From positions 316,296 through 380,295 of the forward strand of contig NZ_LUUB01000054.1 of NCBI RefSeq assembly GCF_001641635.1: DNA of 64,000 nucleotides, in the 5' to 3' direction. This DNA comes from Bradyrhizobium centrolobii (GTDB lineage Bacteria > Pseudomonadota > Alphaproteobacteria > Rhizobiales > Xanthobacteraceae). Both the position numbers and the translations under genes were made by a program. Shown here piece after piece: positions 1 through 8,341 of this stretch. The notes below the pieces were generated by a model that did no database searches, was not told the origin of the DNA, and saw only the letters and a list, made by a program, of their open reading frames with translations. Positions within the stretch are counted from its first letter, which is position 1; each line of letters starts with the position of its first letter.

Positions 1-47
1 GTGGCTCCCGCCGAGCCCCCGATGACGATGATGTCGCGGTTGCTCAT
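1..47 (-). CDS. CheB-like methylesterase domain protein, N-terminal edge only
   Basis: Only the first 15 codons lie in the window; the gene continues past the left edge. The readable start is MSNRDIIVIGGSAGA, the hydrophobic strand plus glycine-rich loop that opens the CheB-type methylesterase domain, where the serine of GGSAGA is part of the catalytic site. A strong ribosome binding site (GAAGGTGGG) lies a few bases before the ATG. Its divergent neighbour is a lone receiver protein, so a two-component or chemotaxis-like signalling pair is plausible. The identification rests on a short motif and needs the rest of the gene. Confidence 0.6.
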   Translation of the reverse strand, partial: MSNRDIIVIGGSAGA

Positions 48-131
48 GGAACCCACCTTCGCTTGCATCGTTTGCACCAAGGCGGGCGTCCGCTTTATGT
101 TCCTAACTGTTGGAGGCCCCTCGGAGGGATC

Positions 132-536
132 ATGTCCGTTTCGCCCACGCTGCCTCGTCAACGCGCGCTGCTGACGGGTCGCCGCATTCTCGTGGTCGAG
201 GACGAATATTTCCTCGCCGACGACATCGGCAAAACGCTCCGCGCGCTAGGCGCTGAGGTTGCCGGCCCCGTCGGCCATATCGAGGATGCGGTCGGGATTC
301 TTCACGGCGGTGGCATTCTGGATGCCGCCGTGCTTGACGTGAACATTCGCTCCGAGCTGATCTTTCCCCTTGCCCGTGAGCTCAGGGCGCGCAAGGTGCC
401 CTTCGTGTTCACCACGGGGTACGACAGGATCAGCATCGGGCCGGAATTCCAGGACGTGCCGCTCTGGGAGAAGCCGATCGATATCGTCGCAATGGCCCAG
501 AATCTGGCTGCGATCATCGGCGATTGGCAGACATGA
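132..536 (+). CDS. Single-domain response regulator (receiver domain)
   Basis: A 134-residue protein consisting of one CheY-like receiver domain and no output domain. Visible key residues are the acidic pair E23/D24 in VVEDE, the likely phosphoacceptor D69 in AAVLDV, T94/T95 in FTTGY and K114 in WEKP. The ATG at 132 was chosen over an upstream in-frame start because GGAGGGA lies just before it and because residues upstream are not receiver-like. It is divergent from a CheB-like gene at the left edge. Stand-alone receivers relay phosphate between histidine kinases and other proteins; the partner kinase is not in the window. Confidence 0.85.
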   Translation: MSVSPTLPRQRALLTGRRILVVEDEYFLADDIGKTLRALGAEVAGPVGHIEDAVGILHGGGILDAAVLDVNIRSELIFPLARELRARKVPFVFTTGYDRISIGPEFQDVPLWEKPIDIVAMAQNLAAIIGDWQT

Positions 537-590
537 CGCCCAACCACGCGTCGCCCGCGAACCGCTCATTGGAATCTGAAGGGACGTTGG

Positions 591-776
591 ATGATCTACT
601 CACCGAATTCCGCACTCGACGCGCGGATCCTGAACAACTCGCGCGAACTGGTACGCGAAGCCTTGGCGCTGCTGCGCGGCAGCGATCACCTCGTGAGTCC
701 GCTACGCCTGCGCGAGGAGCTCACGCGTCGCGAAAGCCCGCACAACGAAGGTCAACCGTCCGGACATAATGCCTGA
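591..776 (+). CDS. Small hypothetical protein, 61 aa
   Basis: A short soluble protein rich in Leu, Arg and Glu, with a probable helix over residues 10 to 45 (NNSRELVREALALLRG and on). An AGGGA ribosome binding site lies about 8 bases before the ATG. It follows the receiver gene by 54 bases on the same strand and may be co-transcribed. No family is recognised. An overlapping longer reading frame starting at 524 is compositionally poor and was rejected. Confidence 0.5.
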   Translation: MIYSPNSALDARILNNSRELVREALALLRGSDHLVSPLRLREELTRRESPHNEGQPSGHNA

Positions 777-801
777 ACGCAGGCTCACGACAAATTGACG
801 G

Positions 802-882
802 TCAGAACAGATGCTCGAAGGCCAGCCAAGCGCTCAGCGCCAGACAGAGAATGGCCCCGGCATAAGGCAGCGCGATGCGCAA
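802..882 (-). CDS. Very short membrane peptide, 26 aa, TTG start
   Basis: Reading from a TTG at 882 gives a 26-residue peptide that is almost entirely one transmembrane helix (ALPYAGAILCLALSAWLAF) and ends in EHLF. GGGGAGA lies about 6 bases before the TTG. The gene begins 29 bases after the stop of another tiny membrane peptide on the same strand, so the two look like a pair. No known family is recognised. The start choice is uncertain because no ATG is available. Confidence 0.45.
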   Translation of the reverse strand: MRIALPYAGAILCLALSAWLAFEHLF

Positions 883-907
883 GATGATCTCCCCAGATGA
901 TCTCCCC
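882..907. repeat. Tandem 13-bp direct repeat at a start site
   Basis: The 13-mer AGATGATCTCCCC occurs twice in tandem (882-894 and 895-907). On the minus strand each copy carries a GGGGAGATCATCT unit that serves as the ribosome binding region of the tiny peptide starting at 882. One copy would be enough for translation; the second may be a recent slippage duplication. Confidence 0.8.
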
Positions 908-911
908 GCCG

Positions 912-1007
912 TCAGCTCAGCATCATCCAGACAATTGCCACCGTCATCACGAGAAAACCCGTGATTGCCGTCGCGACAAATGCCTGCTCGATGCGGTCCA
1001 TCGCCAT
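912..1007 (-). CDS. Very short membrane peptide, 31 aa
   Basis: The 31-residue peptide starts MAMDRIEQAF and continues with a single hydrophobic helix (VATAITGFLVMTVAIVWMM) ending in LS. An AAAGGGGG stretch lies just before the first ATG. It is followed on the same strand by another one-helix peptide. Short charged N-terminus plus one helix fits a small inner-membrane protein that docks on a larger partner, but no family is recognised and the partner is unknown. Confidence 0.55.
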   Translation of the reverse strand: MAMDRIEQAFVATAITGFLVMTVAIVWMMLS

Positions 1008-1194
1008 CGCAGCCCCCTTTTTCCAGCCCGGACAGTCTGACCACCCGAGGTGCCGCGCGCATTAGGCTATGTGAATCGCCGCCGCTGCTTTTTGGTACAC
1101 GTACCCTGGATGCGCCGCGACGGGACGAACGGGAACTCACCGGGCGGGAGAAGGTTGATGTTCTCGCGATCTCTTCAAACCAGGGGAGCGGTCC

Positions 1195-1428
1195 GTGCAA
1201 AGATTTTCAGTCTTCGCTTGCTTGATCATCGTGATGAGTGCGTTCGCCGGAGCGACGCCTGCGCATGCCCGAATATATCCCTGGTGCATCCAGGGCAAAG
1301 GCGTGGGCTTTCCCGGCGACTGTAGCTTTAGCACGCGCGCCCAATGCCTGGCATCGGCGTCTGGACGCAGGGTCAGCTGCGGCCTGAATCCGCGCGCGGC
1401 ATACGGTCAGCAGCGCCATCGCCGGTAG
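1195..1428 (+). CDS. DUF3551-type small secreted protein
   Basis: A 77-residue protein with a signal peptide (MQRFSVFACLIIVMSAF, cleavage likely after the Ala-His-Ala segment near residue 25), then RIYPWCIQGKG, FSTRAQC and a final cysteine near residue 62. The YPWC motif, a central Phe-Ser-Thr followed by Gln-Cys, and the late Cys are the hallmarks of DUF3551, a very common small periplasmic or secreted family in Bradyrhizobium with no known function. The start is a GTG preceded by AGGGGAG at normal spacing. The cysteines may form disulfides. Confidence 0.75.
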   Translation: MQRFSVFACLIIVMSAFAGATPAHARIYPWCIQGKGVGFPGDCSFSTRAQCLASASGRRVSCGLNPRAAYGQQRHRR

Positions 1429-1551
1429 CGCAGACGGTAGCACGCGTTCTACTCGCGCCCCGCTTGCGCCGCGACCGCCAGCACCACGACGTTCGCCAAC
1501 CTGCGGCGGCCGCAGGCGATCCGCCTTGCAGCTCAGATGGCGGCTGGGAGC

Positions 1552-2325
1552 TCAGAGCAAGAATCCCTTCATGGCGCCGAGAAACTGTCGCGGCGATTGA
1601 AGCTGTGGCACGTGCGCGCAGCCTGGAATGATCTTGAGTTCGGCGTGCGGCAGTCCCGCGGCCAACTCATGCGACATCCGCGGAGGCGTCGCCTCGTCGT
1701 GTTCACCGACAAGGACGAGAACCGGGACTTTCACTCCGGCAAGCTCAGTGCGGAGGTCCAGGCTTGCCAACGCATCGCATGCGGCGCGAAACACGTCTGG
1801 ATTCGTCCGCAGAAAGGCTTCACGACGCCCCCGCATCAGCTCCGGATGCAGCTCCTGAAAGTCGGGCGCGAACAGGCGCCGCATCGCGACGTCAGTGATC
1901 GCCTCCACCCCCTTCTCCCGAGACACCCTCGCCATGTTGCGAAACGCCTCGCGGCCAGGCTCAGAGAACGCCGCGCCGCAATCGGCGAGAATGAGCTTGC
2001 TGGCGATCTCCGGGTGGCGGATCGCCATCTGCAAAGCGACGAACCCGCCATAGCCGTTGCCGAGCACGATCGTCGGCGCGCCGTCCGCAGCATCTTTCAC
2101 CGCCTCTGCCATCCGGTCCGCGACCGCGACAAGTCCGCCCTCCACTGCGCGCGAACGGCCAAACCCCGGTAGCTCAGGCACGATGGTCTGAAACGATCCC
2201 TCGAGCTCCGGGACGATCGCGTCGAAACTCGCGCGATCCGACAACAGCGAGTGGAACAGGAAAAGCGGCGGCCCCTCGCCGGATTGCGATGCGTTGACGG
2301 TCCCGTTGGCAAGAAGCCTGTCCAT
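1552..2325 (-). CDS. Alpha/beta hydrolase fold protein lacking the nucleophile serine
   Basis: A 257-residue protein with the layout of 3-oxoadipate enol-lactonase-like alpha/beta hydrolases. FLFHSLLSD near residue 23 is the oxyanion-loop region, PGFGRS near residue 53 the second loop, GEHDEATPP carries the acid and GCAHVPQ the catalytic histidine. The nucleophile elbow reads G89-N-G-Y-G-G, with glycine at position 91 where the family has serine, aspartate or cysteine. The acid and histidine are kept. It is divergent from a GntR gene across a gap holding palindromes and may be controlled by it. It may be catalytically altered or non-hydrolytic; the fold assignment is firm, the activity is not. 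Confidence 0.85.
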   Translation of the reverse strand: MDRLLANGTVNASQSGEGPPLFLFHSLLSDRASFDAIVPELEGSFQTIVPELPGFGRSRAVEGGLVAVADRMAEAVKDAADGAPTIVLGNGYGGFVALQMAIRHPEIASKLILADCGAAFSEPGREAFRNMARVSREKGVEAITDVAMRRLFAPDFQELHPELMRGRREAFLRTNPDVFRAACDALASLDLRTELAGVKVPVLVLVGEHDEATPPRMSHELAAGLPHAELKIIPGCAHVPQLQSPRQFLGAMKGFLL

Positions 2326-2386
2326 GTCCGGTCTTTCCTAGACTGCGTCGGTCGGATCACGCGCAACTGCGTGCCTGAAAGCCCGA

Positions 2387-2440
2387 TTGATAAATCAAAT
2401 TTCCCCGATTTCAAGCATTTGGCCTTGACGTGATATATCA
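2387..2440. promoter_or_regulatory. Two candidate GntR operators
   Basis: The gap between the divergent hydrolase and GntR genes holds TTGATAAATCAA (2387-2398; TTGAT arms around AA) and a perfect palindrome TGATATATCA (2431-2440). Both share TGAT half-sites, and short A/T-rich palindromes are typical targets of FCD-type GntR regulators. The second site overlaps the first possible start codon of the regulator, which argues for the downstream ATG as the true start. Binding by the adjacent regulator is inferred. Confidence 0.5.
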
Positions 2441-2477
2441 GGATGATGAAATTACGGGCCACGGAGGCCCCTTGCTC

Positions 2478-3128
2478 ATGCTTTTGCGCGAAAATATCTA
2501 TGAGCGTCTTAGAACTGATATTTTAGCTTGTCGCTTTGCGCCGGGCGATGAAATGCGAGAGCAGGAACTGGCAGAGCGCTATGAAGTGAGCCGGCAGCCG
2601 GTTCGCGATGCGCTCTTGAGGCTGCAGCGCGAGCACCTCGTGACGGTGCAGCCGCGCCAGGGCTATCGGGTCACCCCGATCTCGCTCTCCGACGCCCGCG
2701 ACCTGCTGCGCTTCCGCCTCGCGCTGGAGCCGGCCTGCGTCGCCGAGGCGATCGAGAGCGCTCCCGATAGCGTCCTGAAATCGCTCGACGAATTCCGCCA
2801 CTTCTCTGGCAACCACGAAGATTTCATCGCCTACAACCGCGGTTTCCACACCGCACTGGCAAATGCGTCCGGCAATCGCCGCATGGCGGCGGCGCTGTGC
2901 GACCTGATTGGCCAAGCCGACCGGCTGGTCCGCGTCAGCGTGTCCAATCTCAGAGGGCACGACCCGGCGAAGCTCGTCGCCGAGCATGTCGCCCTGATCG
3001 ACGCCATGCAGCAGCGCGAGGCGCGGACCGCGGCGCGCATCATCAAGGCCCACATCGCGGCCACCGAGAAACGTGTCCTGCCGGCGCTCAAGCGCAACGC
3101 CGTCATCGTTGAAGAGAGGTCATCATGA
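2478..3128 (+). CDS. GntR-family regulator, FCD subfamily
   Basis: A 216-residue regulator with an N-terminal winged helix (residues 1 to 70: NIYERLRTDIL, MREQELAERYEVSRQPVRDAL, VTVQPRQGYRV) and a C-terminal all-helical FCD ligand domain with FHTAL and the conserved histidines of its metal or ligand pocket. The ATG at 2478 is preferred over a GTG at 2430 because GGAGG precedes it and the GTG lies in a palindromic candidate operator. Its stop overlaps the next gene's start (ATGA), so regulator and aldehyde dehydrogenase are translationally coupled. It probably senses a carboxylate substrate of this operon. Confidence 0.9.
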   Translation: MLLRENIYERLRTDILACRFAPGDEMREQELAERYEVSRQPVRDALLRLQREHLVTVQPRQGYRVTPISLSDARDLLRFRLALEPACVAEAIESAPDSVLKSLDEFRHFSGNHEDFIAYNRGFHTALANASGNRRMAAALCDLIGQADRLVRVSVSNLRGHDPAKLVAEHVALIDAMQQREARTAARIIKAHIAATEKRVLPALKRNAVIVEERSS

Positions 3129-4654
3129 ACGTTCCGTCGAAGCCCGCGTCGATCGACGCCGAAATCCACGGCAATTTCATCGATGGGCGCGAAGTCGAAG
3201 CCGGCAACGGCGCGATGCTGGACGTCCGCAATCCCGCAACCGGCGACGTGATCGCCCGAATTCCCAATTCGACCGCCGAAGACATCGACCACGCGATGAA
3301 GAGCGCGCGTGCCGCATTCGAAGGCAAGGCATGGGGCGGCATGGATACGCGCGCGCGTGCCAGACTGGTCAACAGGCTGGCCGATGCCTTCGAGGCCAAT
3401 CTTGACAGCCTGTACCGGCTGGAAACCCTCAACAACGGTCGCCCGATCAACGAGACCCGCGCCCAGCTCTCCCGCCTGCCCGATTTCTTCCGCTACTTTG
3501 CCGGCCTCGCGCTATCGCGTCGCGACTCCGTGATCCCGGTCGAAGGGGCGTATCTGAACTACACGCTCCGCACCCCGATCGGCATCGTCGCCAACTGCAC
3601 GCCGTTCAATCACCCCCTGATGATCCTGTGCAAGTCGCTCGCCGTGGTGCTGGCGACCGGATGCGTCACCGTGGTCAAGCCGTCGGAATACACCCCGCTG
3701 ACGACCCTGAGGCTCGCGCAGATCTTTACTGAAGCCGGCCTGCCGCCCGGCGTCTTCAATATCGTGCTGGGACTCGGCCAGAGCGCTGGCAAGGTGCTGG
3801 CCGAGCATGGCGACATCAACAAGCTGGTCCTGACCGGCGGCACCGAGGCAGGTCGCATCGCCGGCAGCGCGGCCGCGAAGGTGTTTGCCCATCAGACCAT
3901 GGAGCTCGGCGGCAAGACGCCGGTGATGGTATTCGACGATTTCGACGTCGATCGCGCCGTCAACTACGCCGCGTTTGGGGCTTTCATCGGCGCCGGTCAA
4001 ACCTGCGTCTGCGCCTCGCGCCATATCGTTCAGGCCTCGATCTACGACGAATTCGTCGAAAAACTGAAGGCGAAGACCCGCACGATCCGCATCGGCGATC
4101 CCTTTGATCCGAACACGCAACTGGGTCCGGTGATCTCGGCCCGGCAGCGCGATCGCGTTCTCACTTACGCGCGCTACGGTCACGAGGATGGCGCACGGCT
4201 CGTCACGGGGGGCGTCGCCGCGAAGGTGCCGGGCCATGACAATGGCTATTTCGTCGAGCCGACGGTTTTCGCCGACGTCAAATCCGACATGCGCATCTTC
4301 CAGGAGGAAGTGTTCGGGCCGTTCACCTCGGTGACACCATTCAAGGACGAGGCCGATGCGTTGCGACTTGCCAACGACTCGCCCTTCGGCCTCGCCGCTG
4401 CGATCCGTACCCGCGACGTCGCCCGCGCTCATCGTGTCGCTGCAGCCGTCAAGGCCGGCATCGTCTGGATCAACGACCACCACCGGCTCGACCCGGCCTC
4501 TCCCTGGGGCGGCGTCGACGACTCCGGCATCGGCCGCGAATGCGGCACCGAGAGCTTCGACGACCACTTCAACACCAAGAGCGTGATGGTCGCGACCCAT
4601 GAGCCGCCGTTCGACTGGTATCGCGACACGGCCAGCCAGAAGCGACTGAACTAG
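3125..4654 (+). CDS. NAD(P)-dependent aldehyde dehydrogenase
   Basis: A 509-residue member of the aldehyde dehydrogenase superfamily, full length for the family. It has the substrate and cofactor segment TPFNHP, VVKPSEYTP for NAD(P) binding, the general-base glutamate in MELGGKTP near residue 260 and the catalytic cysteine in GAGQTCVCASR near residue 295, and EEVFGPF further on. It overlaps the GntR gene by four bases and is followed by an MFS carrier 75 bases later, so the three look like a small uptake and oxidation operon. The substrate aldehyde cannot be read from sequence; betaine-aldehyde-type and hydroxymuconic-semialdehyde-type enzymes are close relatives. Confidence 0.92.
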   Translation: MNVPSKPASIDAEIHGNFIDGREVEAGNGAMLDVRNPATGDVIARIPNSTAEDIDHAMKSARAAFEGKAWGGMDTRARARLVNRLADAFEANLDSLYRLETLNNGRPINETRAQLSRLPDFFRYFAGLALSRRDSVIPVEGAYLNYTLRTPIGIVANCTPFNHPLMILCKSLAVVLATGCVTVVKPSEYTPLTTLRLAQIFTEAGLPPGVFNIVLGLGQSAGKVLAEHGDINKLVLTGGTEAGRIAGSAAAKVFAHQTMELGGKTPVMVFDDFDVDRAVNYAAFGAFIGAGQTCVCASRHIVQASIYDEFVEKLKAKTRTIRIGDPFDPNTQLGPVISARQRDRVLTYARYGHEDGARLVTGGVAAKVPGHDNGYFVEPTVFADVKSDMRIFQEEVFGPFTSVTPFKDEADALRLANDSPFGLAAAIRTRDVARAHRVAAAVKAGIVWINDHHRLDPASPWGGVDDSGIGRECGTESFDDHFNTKSVMVATHEPPFDWYRDTASQKRLN

Positions 4655-4729
4655 CAGAAATTGCGAGCGGCAGACCGCCCATAGAAGGCGGGCCGCATCA
4701 ACCGGGATAACAGTCAAGGGAGAGCGCAA

Positions 4730-6097
4730 ATGTCGACATCAGTGAATGCAGGCAGCCGTCTGGATCGGCTTCCGATCGGGCCGTTCCATCGCCGCATCAT
4801 GCTGTTGATCGGCATCGGAATGTTCTTCGACGGTTTCGACATCTATATCGCCGGGACCGTGCTCAGCGTGACGCTGAAAACGGGCTTTTCGACACTCTCC
4901 CAGAACGCGGCTTTCATCTCGGCGACCTTCGTCGGCATGATGCTGGGATCGTTCGGCACCGGTTTCCTCGGCGACCGTTACGGGCGCCGCTTTACGTATC
5001 AATTCAATTTGCTGCTTTTCGGCATCGCCTCCCTTGCTGCGGCGTTCGCGCCGAACATGGCCTTCCTCATCGCCTGCCGCTTCGCGATGGGCGTCGGGCT
5101 CGGTGCGGAGAATGTCGTCGGCTATTCGACGATGACTGAGTTCGTTCCTGCTCGCACGCGCGGCAAATGGCTCGGCTTCACGACCGTGTGCGTCGTGACG
5201 GGCCTTCCCGTGGCGCTGCTGGTTGCATCCGTGCTGGTGCCTCAATTCGGCTGGCGCTCGATGTTCGTGCTCGGCGGCATCGGCGCGCTCATCGTGTGGT
5301 ACATGCGCAAGTCGCTGCCGGAATCCCCGCGCTGGCTGGAGGCCGTGGGGCGCACCAGCGAGGCCGAAGCGCTCATGCAGGCGATCGAGAAGGAGGCGGC
5401 GCAGGGACAGCCCTTGCCTGCTCCCGCGTCCATCACAGCAGCTCCGGTCGCTGCCGATCTCGGCACGCTGTTCACCGCACCTCTGCTGTCGCGAATGATC
5501 GTCGGCTCTGTCTGCCTGATCACGATCAACACCCTGCTCTACGGCTTCGTCACCTGGCTGCCCGTGTTCTTCGTCAAGCAAGGCCTCTCGATCGCGACAT
5601 CGTTCGGCTATTCGCTGCTGATGGCGCTCGGTGCGCCCATCGGCTCGGCCGTCGGCGCACTGACTGCCGACCGCTGGGGCCGCAAGCCGACCATCATCGG
5701 CGCGTCCCTGATTTCGGTGGCGCTCGGAATTCTCTATCCGATGATCTCGGATCCGATCCTGCTACCGGCCGTGGGCTTCGCGTTGACGGTGCCGATCTAC
5801 GTCCTGGTCGCCCTTCTGTTCGGCATCTACATCCCCGAGCTGTTTCCGACCGAGGTCCGCCTGCGTGCATCCGGCATCGTCAATACTCTTGGGCGCGGCG
5901 CCACCATCGTCACACCGTTCCTCGTGGTGTCACTGTTCGAATCGCGCGGCGTGGCAGGTGTCATGGCGCTGATGATCGGGCTGCTCATGCTGCAGATCAT
6001 CACGGTTTGGGCGCTCGGCATCGAGCCTCGGCATCGCAGTCTCGAGGAGCTCAAGGCCGAAGAATCCGCTTCGCCAGTCCTGAGCGAAGCTTCCTAA
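4730..6097 (+). CDS. MFS transporter, aromatic-acid/organic-acid type
   Basis: A 455-residue major facilitator with about 12 transmembrane segments. The loop after helix 2 carries GDRYGRR (the MFS signature), the central loop has LPESPRWL as in sugar and aromatic-acid symporters, and the second half repeats DRWGRKP. The first helix with GFDIYIAG resembles the AAHS/benzoate and related families. It is the third gene of a GntR/dehydrogenase operon, so import of that operon's substrate is the likely role. Start ATG follows GGGAGAG. Confidence 0.85.
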   Translation: MSTSVNAGSRLDRLPIGPFHRRIMLLIGIGMFFDGFDIYIAGTVLSVTLKTGFSTLSQNAAFISATFVGMMLGSFGTGFLGDRYGRRFTYQFNLLLFGIASLAAAFAPNMAFLIACRFAMGVGLGAENVVGYSTMTEFVPARTRGKWLGFTTVCVVTGLPVALLVASVLVPQFGWRSMFVLGGIGALIVWYMRKSLPESPRWLEAVGRTSEAEALMQAIEKEAAQGQPLPAPASITAAPVAADLGTLFTAPLLSRMIVGSVCLITINTLLYGFVTWLPVFFVKQGLSIATSFGYSLLMALGAPIGSAVGALTADRWGRKPTIIGASLISVALGILYPMISDPILLPAVGFALTVPIYVLVALLFGIYIPELFPTEVRLRASGIVNTLGRGATIVTPFLVVSLFESRGVAGVMALMIGLLMLQIITVWALGIEPRHRSLEELKAEESASPVLSEAS

Positions 6098-6421
6098 GTC
6101 CTCGGTCGTTGCTCAGCTCTTATCGCACCGCGGACGCTCCGATGCCTGCATCGGGACGTCTGTTCTGCGCGGCCGGCGCACTCGTGCAATTCTGGCTTCA
6201 CAGCCGCATCGAACTTCGGGACGCAGTCGAGATCGGCGGCGCCGATATGCCGGACGACGATCAATTCATCGAAAGCACAATGAAGCTTATCGGCGGCGCG
6301 AGGTGACCCGCGCCAGTGGCTCGAGCCCGAAGGTCCGCCTAACTTCCGCACTTTCTGGCGAGCAAGAATGACCATTCCCGCTCCCCGTTTGAGGCTGCGA
6401 CTGATCGAGGAGGACCCGCCA
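6098..6421. other. 324-base gap, no convincing gene
   Basis: A 54-codon frame runs from an ATG at 6142 to 6306 (MPASGRLFCAAG to MKLIGGAR) but has no ribosome binding site and no recognisable family. It could be a small protein or a remnant. No repeat or clear terminator was found. Confidence 0.4.
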
Positions 6422-6853
6422 ATGACAAGCCGGCTGCCGCTTCAGCTCACTTCGATTGCCGTCACCCTGGTGAATCTCGCCATCCTTCTGGCAATTGTCG
6501 GCGTATTCGTGGCGCGGGAGCGCGCTGTCGCCGCTCCGTCCGCGGCGCCCGATGGTATCCTTCGCGGCCGAGGTCTGCAGATCGTGGACGAGCAGGGCAA
6601 GATCCGAGCGAGCATCTCGATCCATCCGGCCACGACGCAACCGGATGGCTCGACCTATCCCGAGACGGTGTTGCTCCGGTTGATCACGTCGCAAGGACGG
6701 CCAGTGGTGAAGATCGCCTCAAGCGAGGACGGCAGCGGTATCGCGCTCTCCGCGGCGGAGGGACTCGCCTATGTGCAGCTTCAGACGCGCGGCGGCAATC
6801 CGAGGGCCGTCATCGTCGATGGCGCCGGCAAGGAAATCTCGAAGTTACCCTAG
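6422..6853 (+). CDS. Single-pass membrane-anchored hypothetical protein
   Basis: A 143-residue protein with one N-terminal transmembrane helix (LTSIAVTLVNLAILLAIVG, residues 8 to 28) and a C-terminal region outside the membrane made of short beta-rich units such as LQIVDEQGKIRASI and VVKIASSEDGSG, ending GAGKEISKLP. The ATG at 6422 has an ideal GAGGAGG site 8 bases upstream and is preferred to the in-frame ATG at 6368. No family name can be given; the pattern of repeated D-x-x-G-K/G turns suggests a small beta-solenoid-like domain. Confidence 0.7.
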   Translation: MTSRLPLQLTSIAVTLVNLAILLAIVGVFVARERAVAAPSAAPDGILRGRGLQIVDEQGKIRASISIHPATTQPDGSTYPETVLLRLITSQGRPVVKIASSEDGSGIALSAAEGLAYVQLQTRGGNPRAVIVDGAGKEISKLP

Positions 6854-6951
6854 GTGGTGAACGTCAGAAATATCCCGCGAAGTCCAACTTGACGTTGCAA
6901 GGCCAGAAGTGACCGCCTACTCTGGGCAAGATCAAAATTTGCGGTGCATGC

Positions 6952-7577
6952 ATGTGGCAAGCTATCCAATATGTGGGAAGCGGGCTCAGTTTGATTGCGT
7001 TCATAGTCGCGGCACTGCTTATCGGGCCAAACTGCAGCAACGCGCCCAGATCATCTCGAGCGCTCCCGAAAAGGACAAAATTGACGCCATAGCTGCGACG
7101 GCGGAGCTATTTCGACTCGAACTTTCCGGGCTTACCAACATTCAAAAACAGAAACTCGCTCTTGCAACGATTGAAGCTCGTTCGAAGCGGGATGCTCTTA
7201 TCGCAAGGGTAGCTTTGATTGTCGCAGTTATCCTTGGGATAGTTGCAGTTGTGTCAATAGTGTTGGGATCTTCGAAGACCCCGTCGCCCGATCTGAAAAG
7301 TAAACTGATAGGAAGCTATCAGGTAAAGCTCGGAAAGAACGGTGGATGCAATGGGGGCAAACCTTATACTTTTCCCAGAGAACTAGCCAAAATTTACACC
7401 GATGGCTCCAATCTGATTGCGCAAAATGAGTGCGGACAGTCTTCACCAATTCAAGTTTCTGGATGGGGCGATACCATTTATTTCTACGGCGAAAGCGCTC
7501 GCGTAACACAGGCGGCGCCGAACCTCCCTGTGACGATCACTGATGATGCCCAGAACGTTTGGGAGAAGCTGCCTTAA
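6952..7577 (+). pseudogene. Two-helix membrane protein broken by a -1 frameshift
   Basis: From the ATG at 6952 the frame reads MWQAIQYVGSGLSLIAF, a first transmembrane helix, then leaves the family sequence after about 22 residues and stops 25 codons later. The neighbouring frame resumes with AYRAKLQQRAQI and continues through a helical region and a second transmembrane helix (ALIVAVILGIVAVVSIVLG) to a C-terminal domain ending WEKLP. Rejoining the two needs one missing base near 7015-7017. I recognise this layout (N-terminal helix, AYRA-x-L, charged helix, second helix) from Bradyrhizobium hypothetical proteins. The whole stretch is clearly more AT-rich than its surroundings, which suggests acquisition. 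It could be a genuine mutation or a base error. Confidence 0.65.
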
Positions 7578-7619
7578 GGTGCGCCGAACTATCGGGTCAC
7601 GAAGCACCGCGTCGGAGCA

Positions 7620-8222
7620 TTACCCCCTCCCCGACTGCGCCTCCACCGCCTGCACCGCGACGGTCGCCACTTGCCGCAGCGCCTCGCGGTCGGCGCCTGA
7701 AGACGCCATCACGCCCATGCCGACGGAGACGGCCGAGACATAGCGCGCGAGCGCGGCAGGATCGGAGGTCTGTTTGAGATCGCCTTCGGCCTTGGCGCGG
7801 ATGAAGCGGTCGCGGAGCTGATCTTCATTCTGGGCGCGGCGCGCGGCGAGCTCGAAGGGGACGTTTTCGGAGCCGCTGCCGCAGGCGATGCCGCCCTGCA
7901 CGAGCAGACAGCCGGGCGGATTGGCGGGATCGGTTTGCTTGTCGGCGATGCCCATCAGCATCCGTTCGGCGACTTCGCGGGCGGTCGGTGCGGCCACCAC
8001 CTCCTCCATCCAGGCGCCGCGCAGCTTGGTGTAGCGGTCGAGCGCGGCCTTCAAGAGCCCTTCCTTGTTGCCGAAACAGGCATAGAGGCTCGGCGGATTG
8101 ATGCCCATGGCCTCGGTGAGCTGGGCAATGGTGGCGCCCTCATAGCCATGGCGCCAAAACACTTCCATCGCCTGGTCCAACGCCGTCTCGGCGTCGAATT
8201 CACGGGGGCGTCCCATGCCCAT
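7620..8222 (-). CDS. TetR/AcrR-family repressor of the adjacent efflux pump
   Basis: A 200-residue regulator with an N-terminal helix-turn-helix (GATIAQLTEAMGINPPSLYACFGNK, about residues 28 to 52) and a C-terminal ligand domain of the TetR_C type with PPGCLLVQGG. GAGGAGA precedes the ATG at 8222. It is divergent from the RND adaptor gene, and the shared gap holds two copies of a palindromic element, the usual arrangement for a pump repressor that also represses itself. The inducer is unknown. Confidence 0.9.
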   Translation of the reverse strand: MGMGRPREFDAETALDQAMEVFWRHGYEGATIAQLTEAMGINPPSLYACFGNKEGLLKAALDRYTKLRGAWMEEVVAAPTAREVAERMLMGIADKQTDPANPPGCLLVQGGIACGSGSENVPFELAARRAQNEDQLRDRFIRAKAEGDLKQTSDPAALARYVSAVSVGMGVMASSGADREALRQVATVAVQAVEAQSGRG

Positions 8223-8341
8223 GTGCCTATCTCCTCGGAATTCGCGTTCTACCTGAGGCTTAACGCCAAATCCTATCTATTTGTTCTAGCTTTCTTTTTT
8301 CTTGCGTCTTCCAGCTTTCGCATTGTTCGGCTACGATTTTC

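Noticed and set aside
7009..7025. Programmed -1 ribosomal frameshift
   Set aside because: No X-XXY-YYZ slippery heptamer and no clear downstream structure at the junction; simple decay or base error is more likely.
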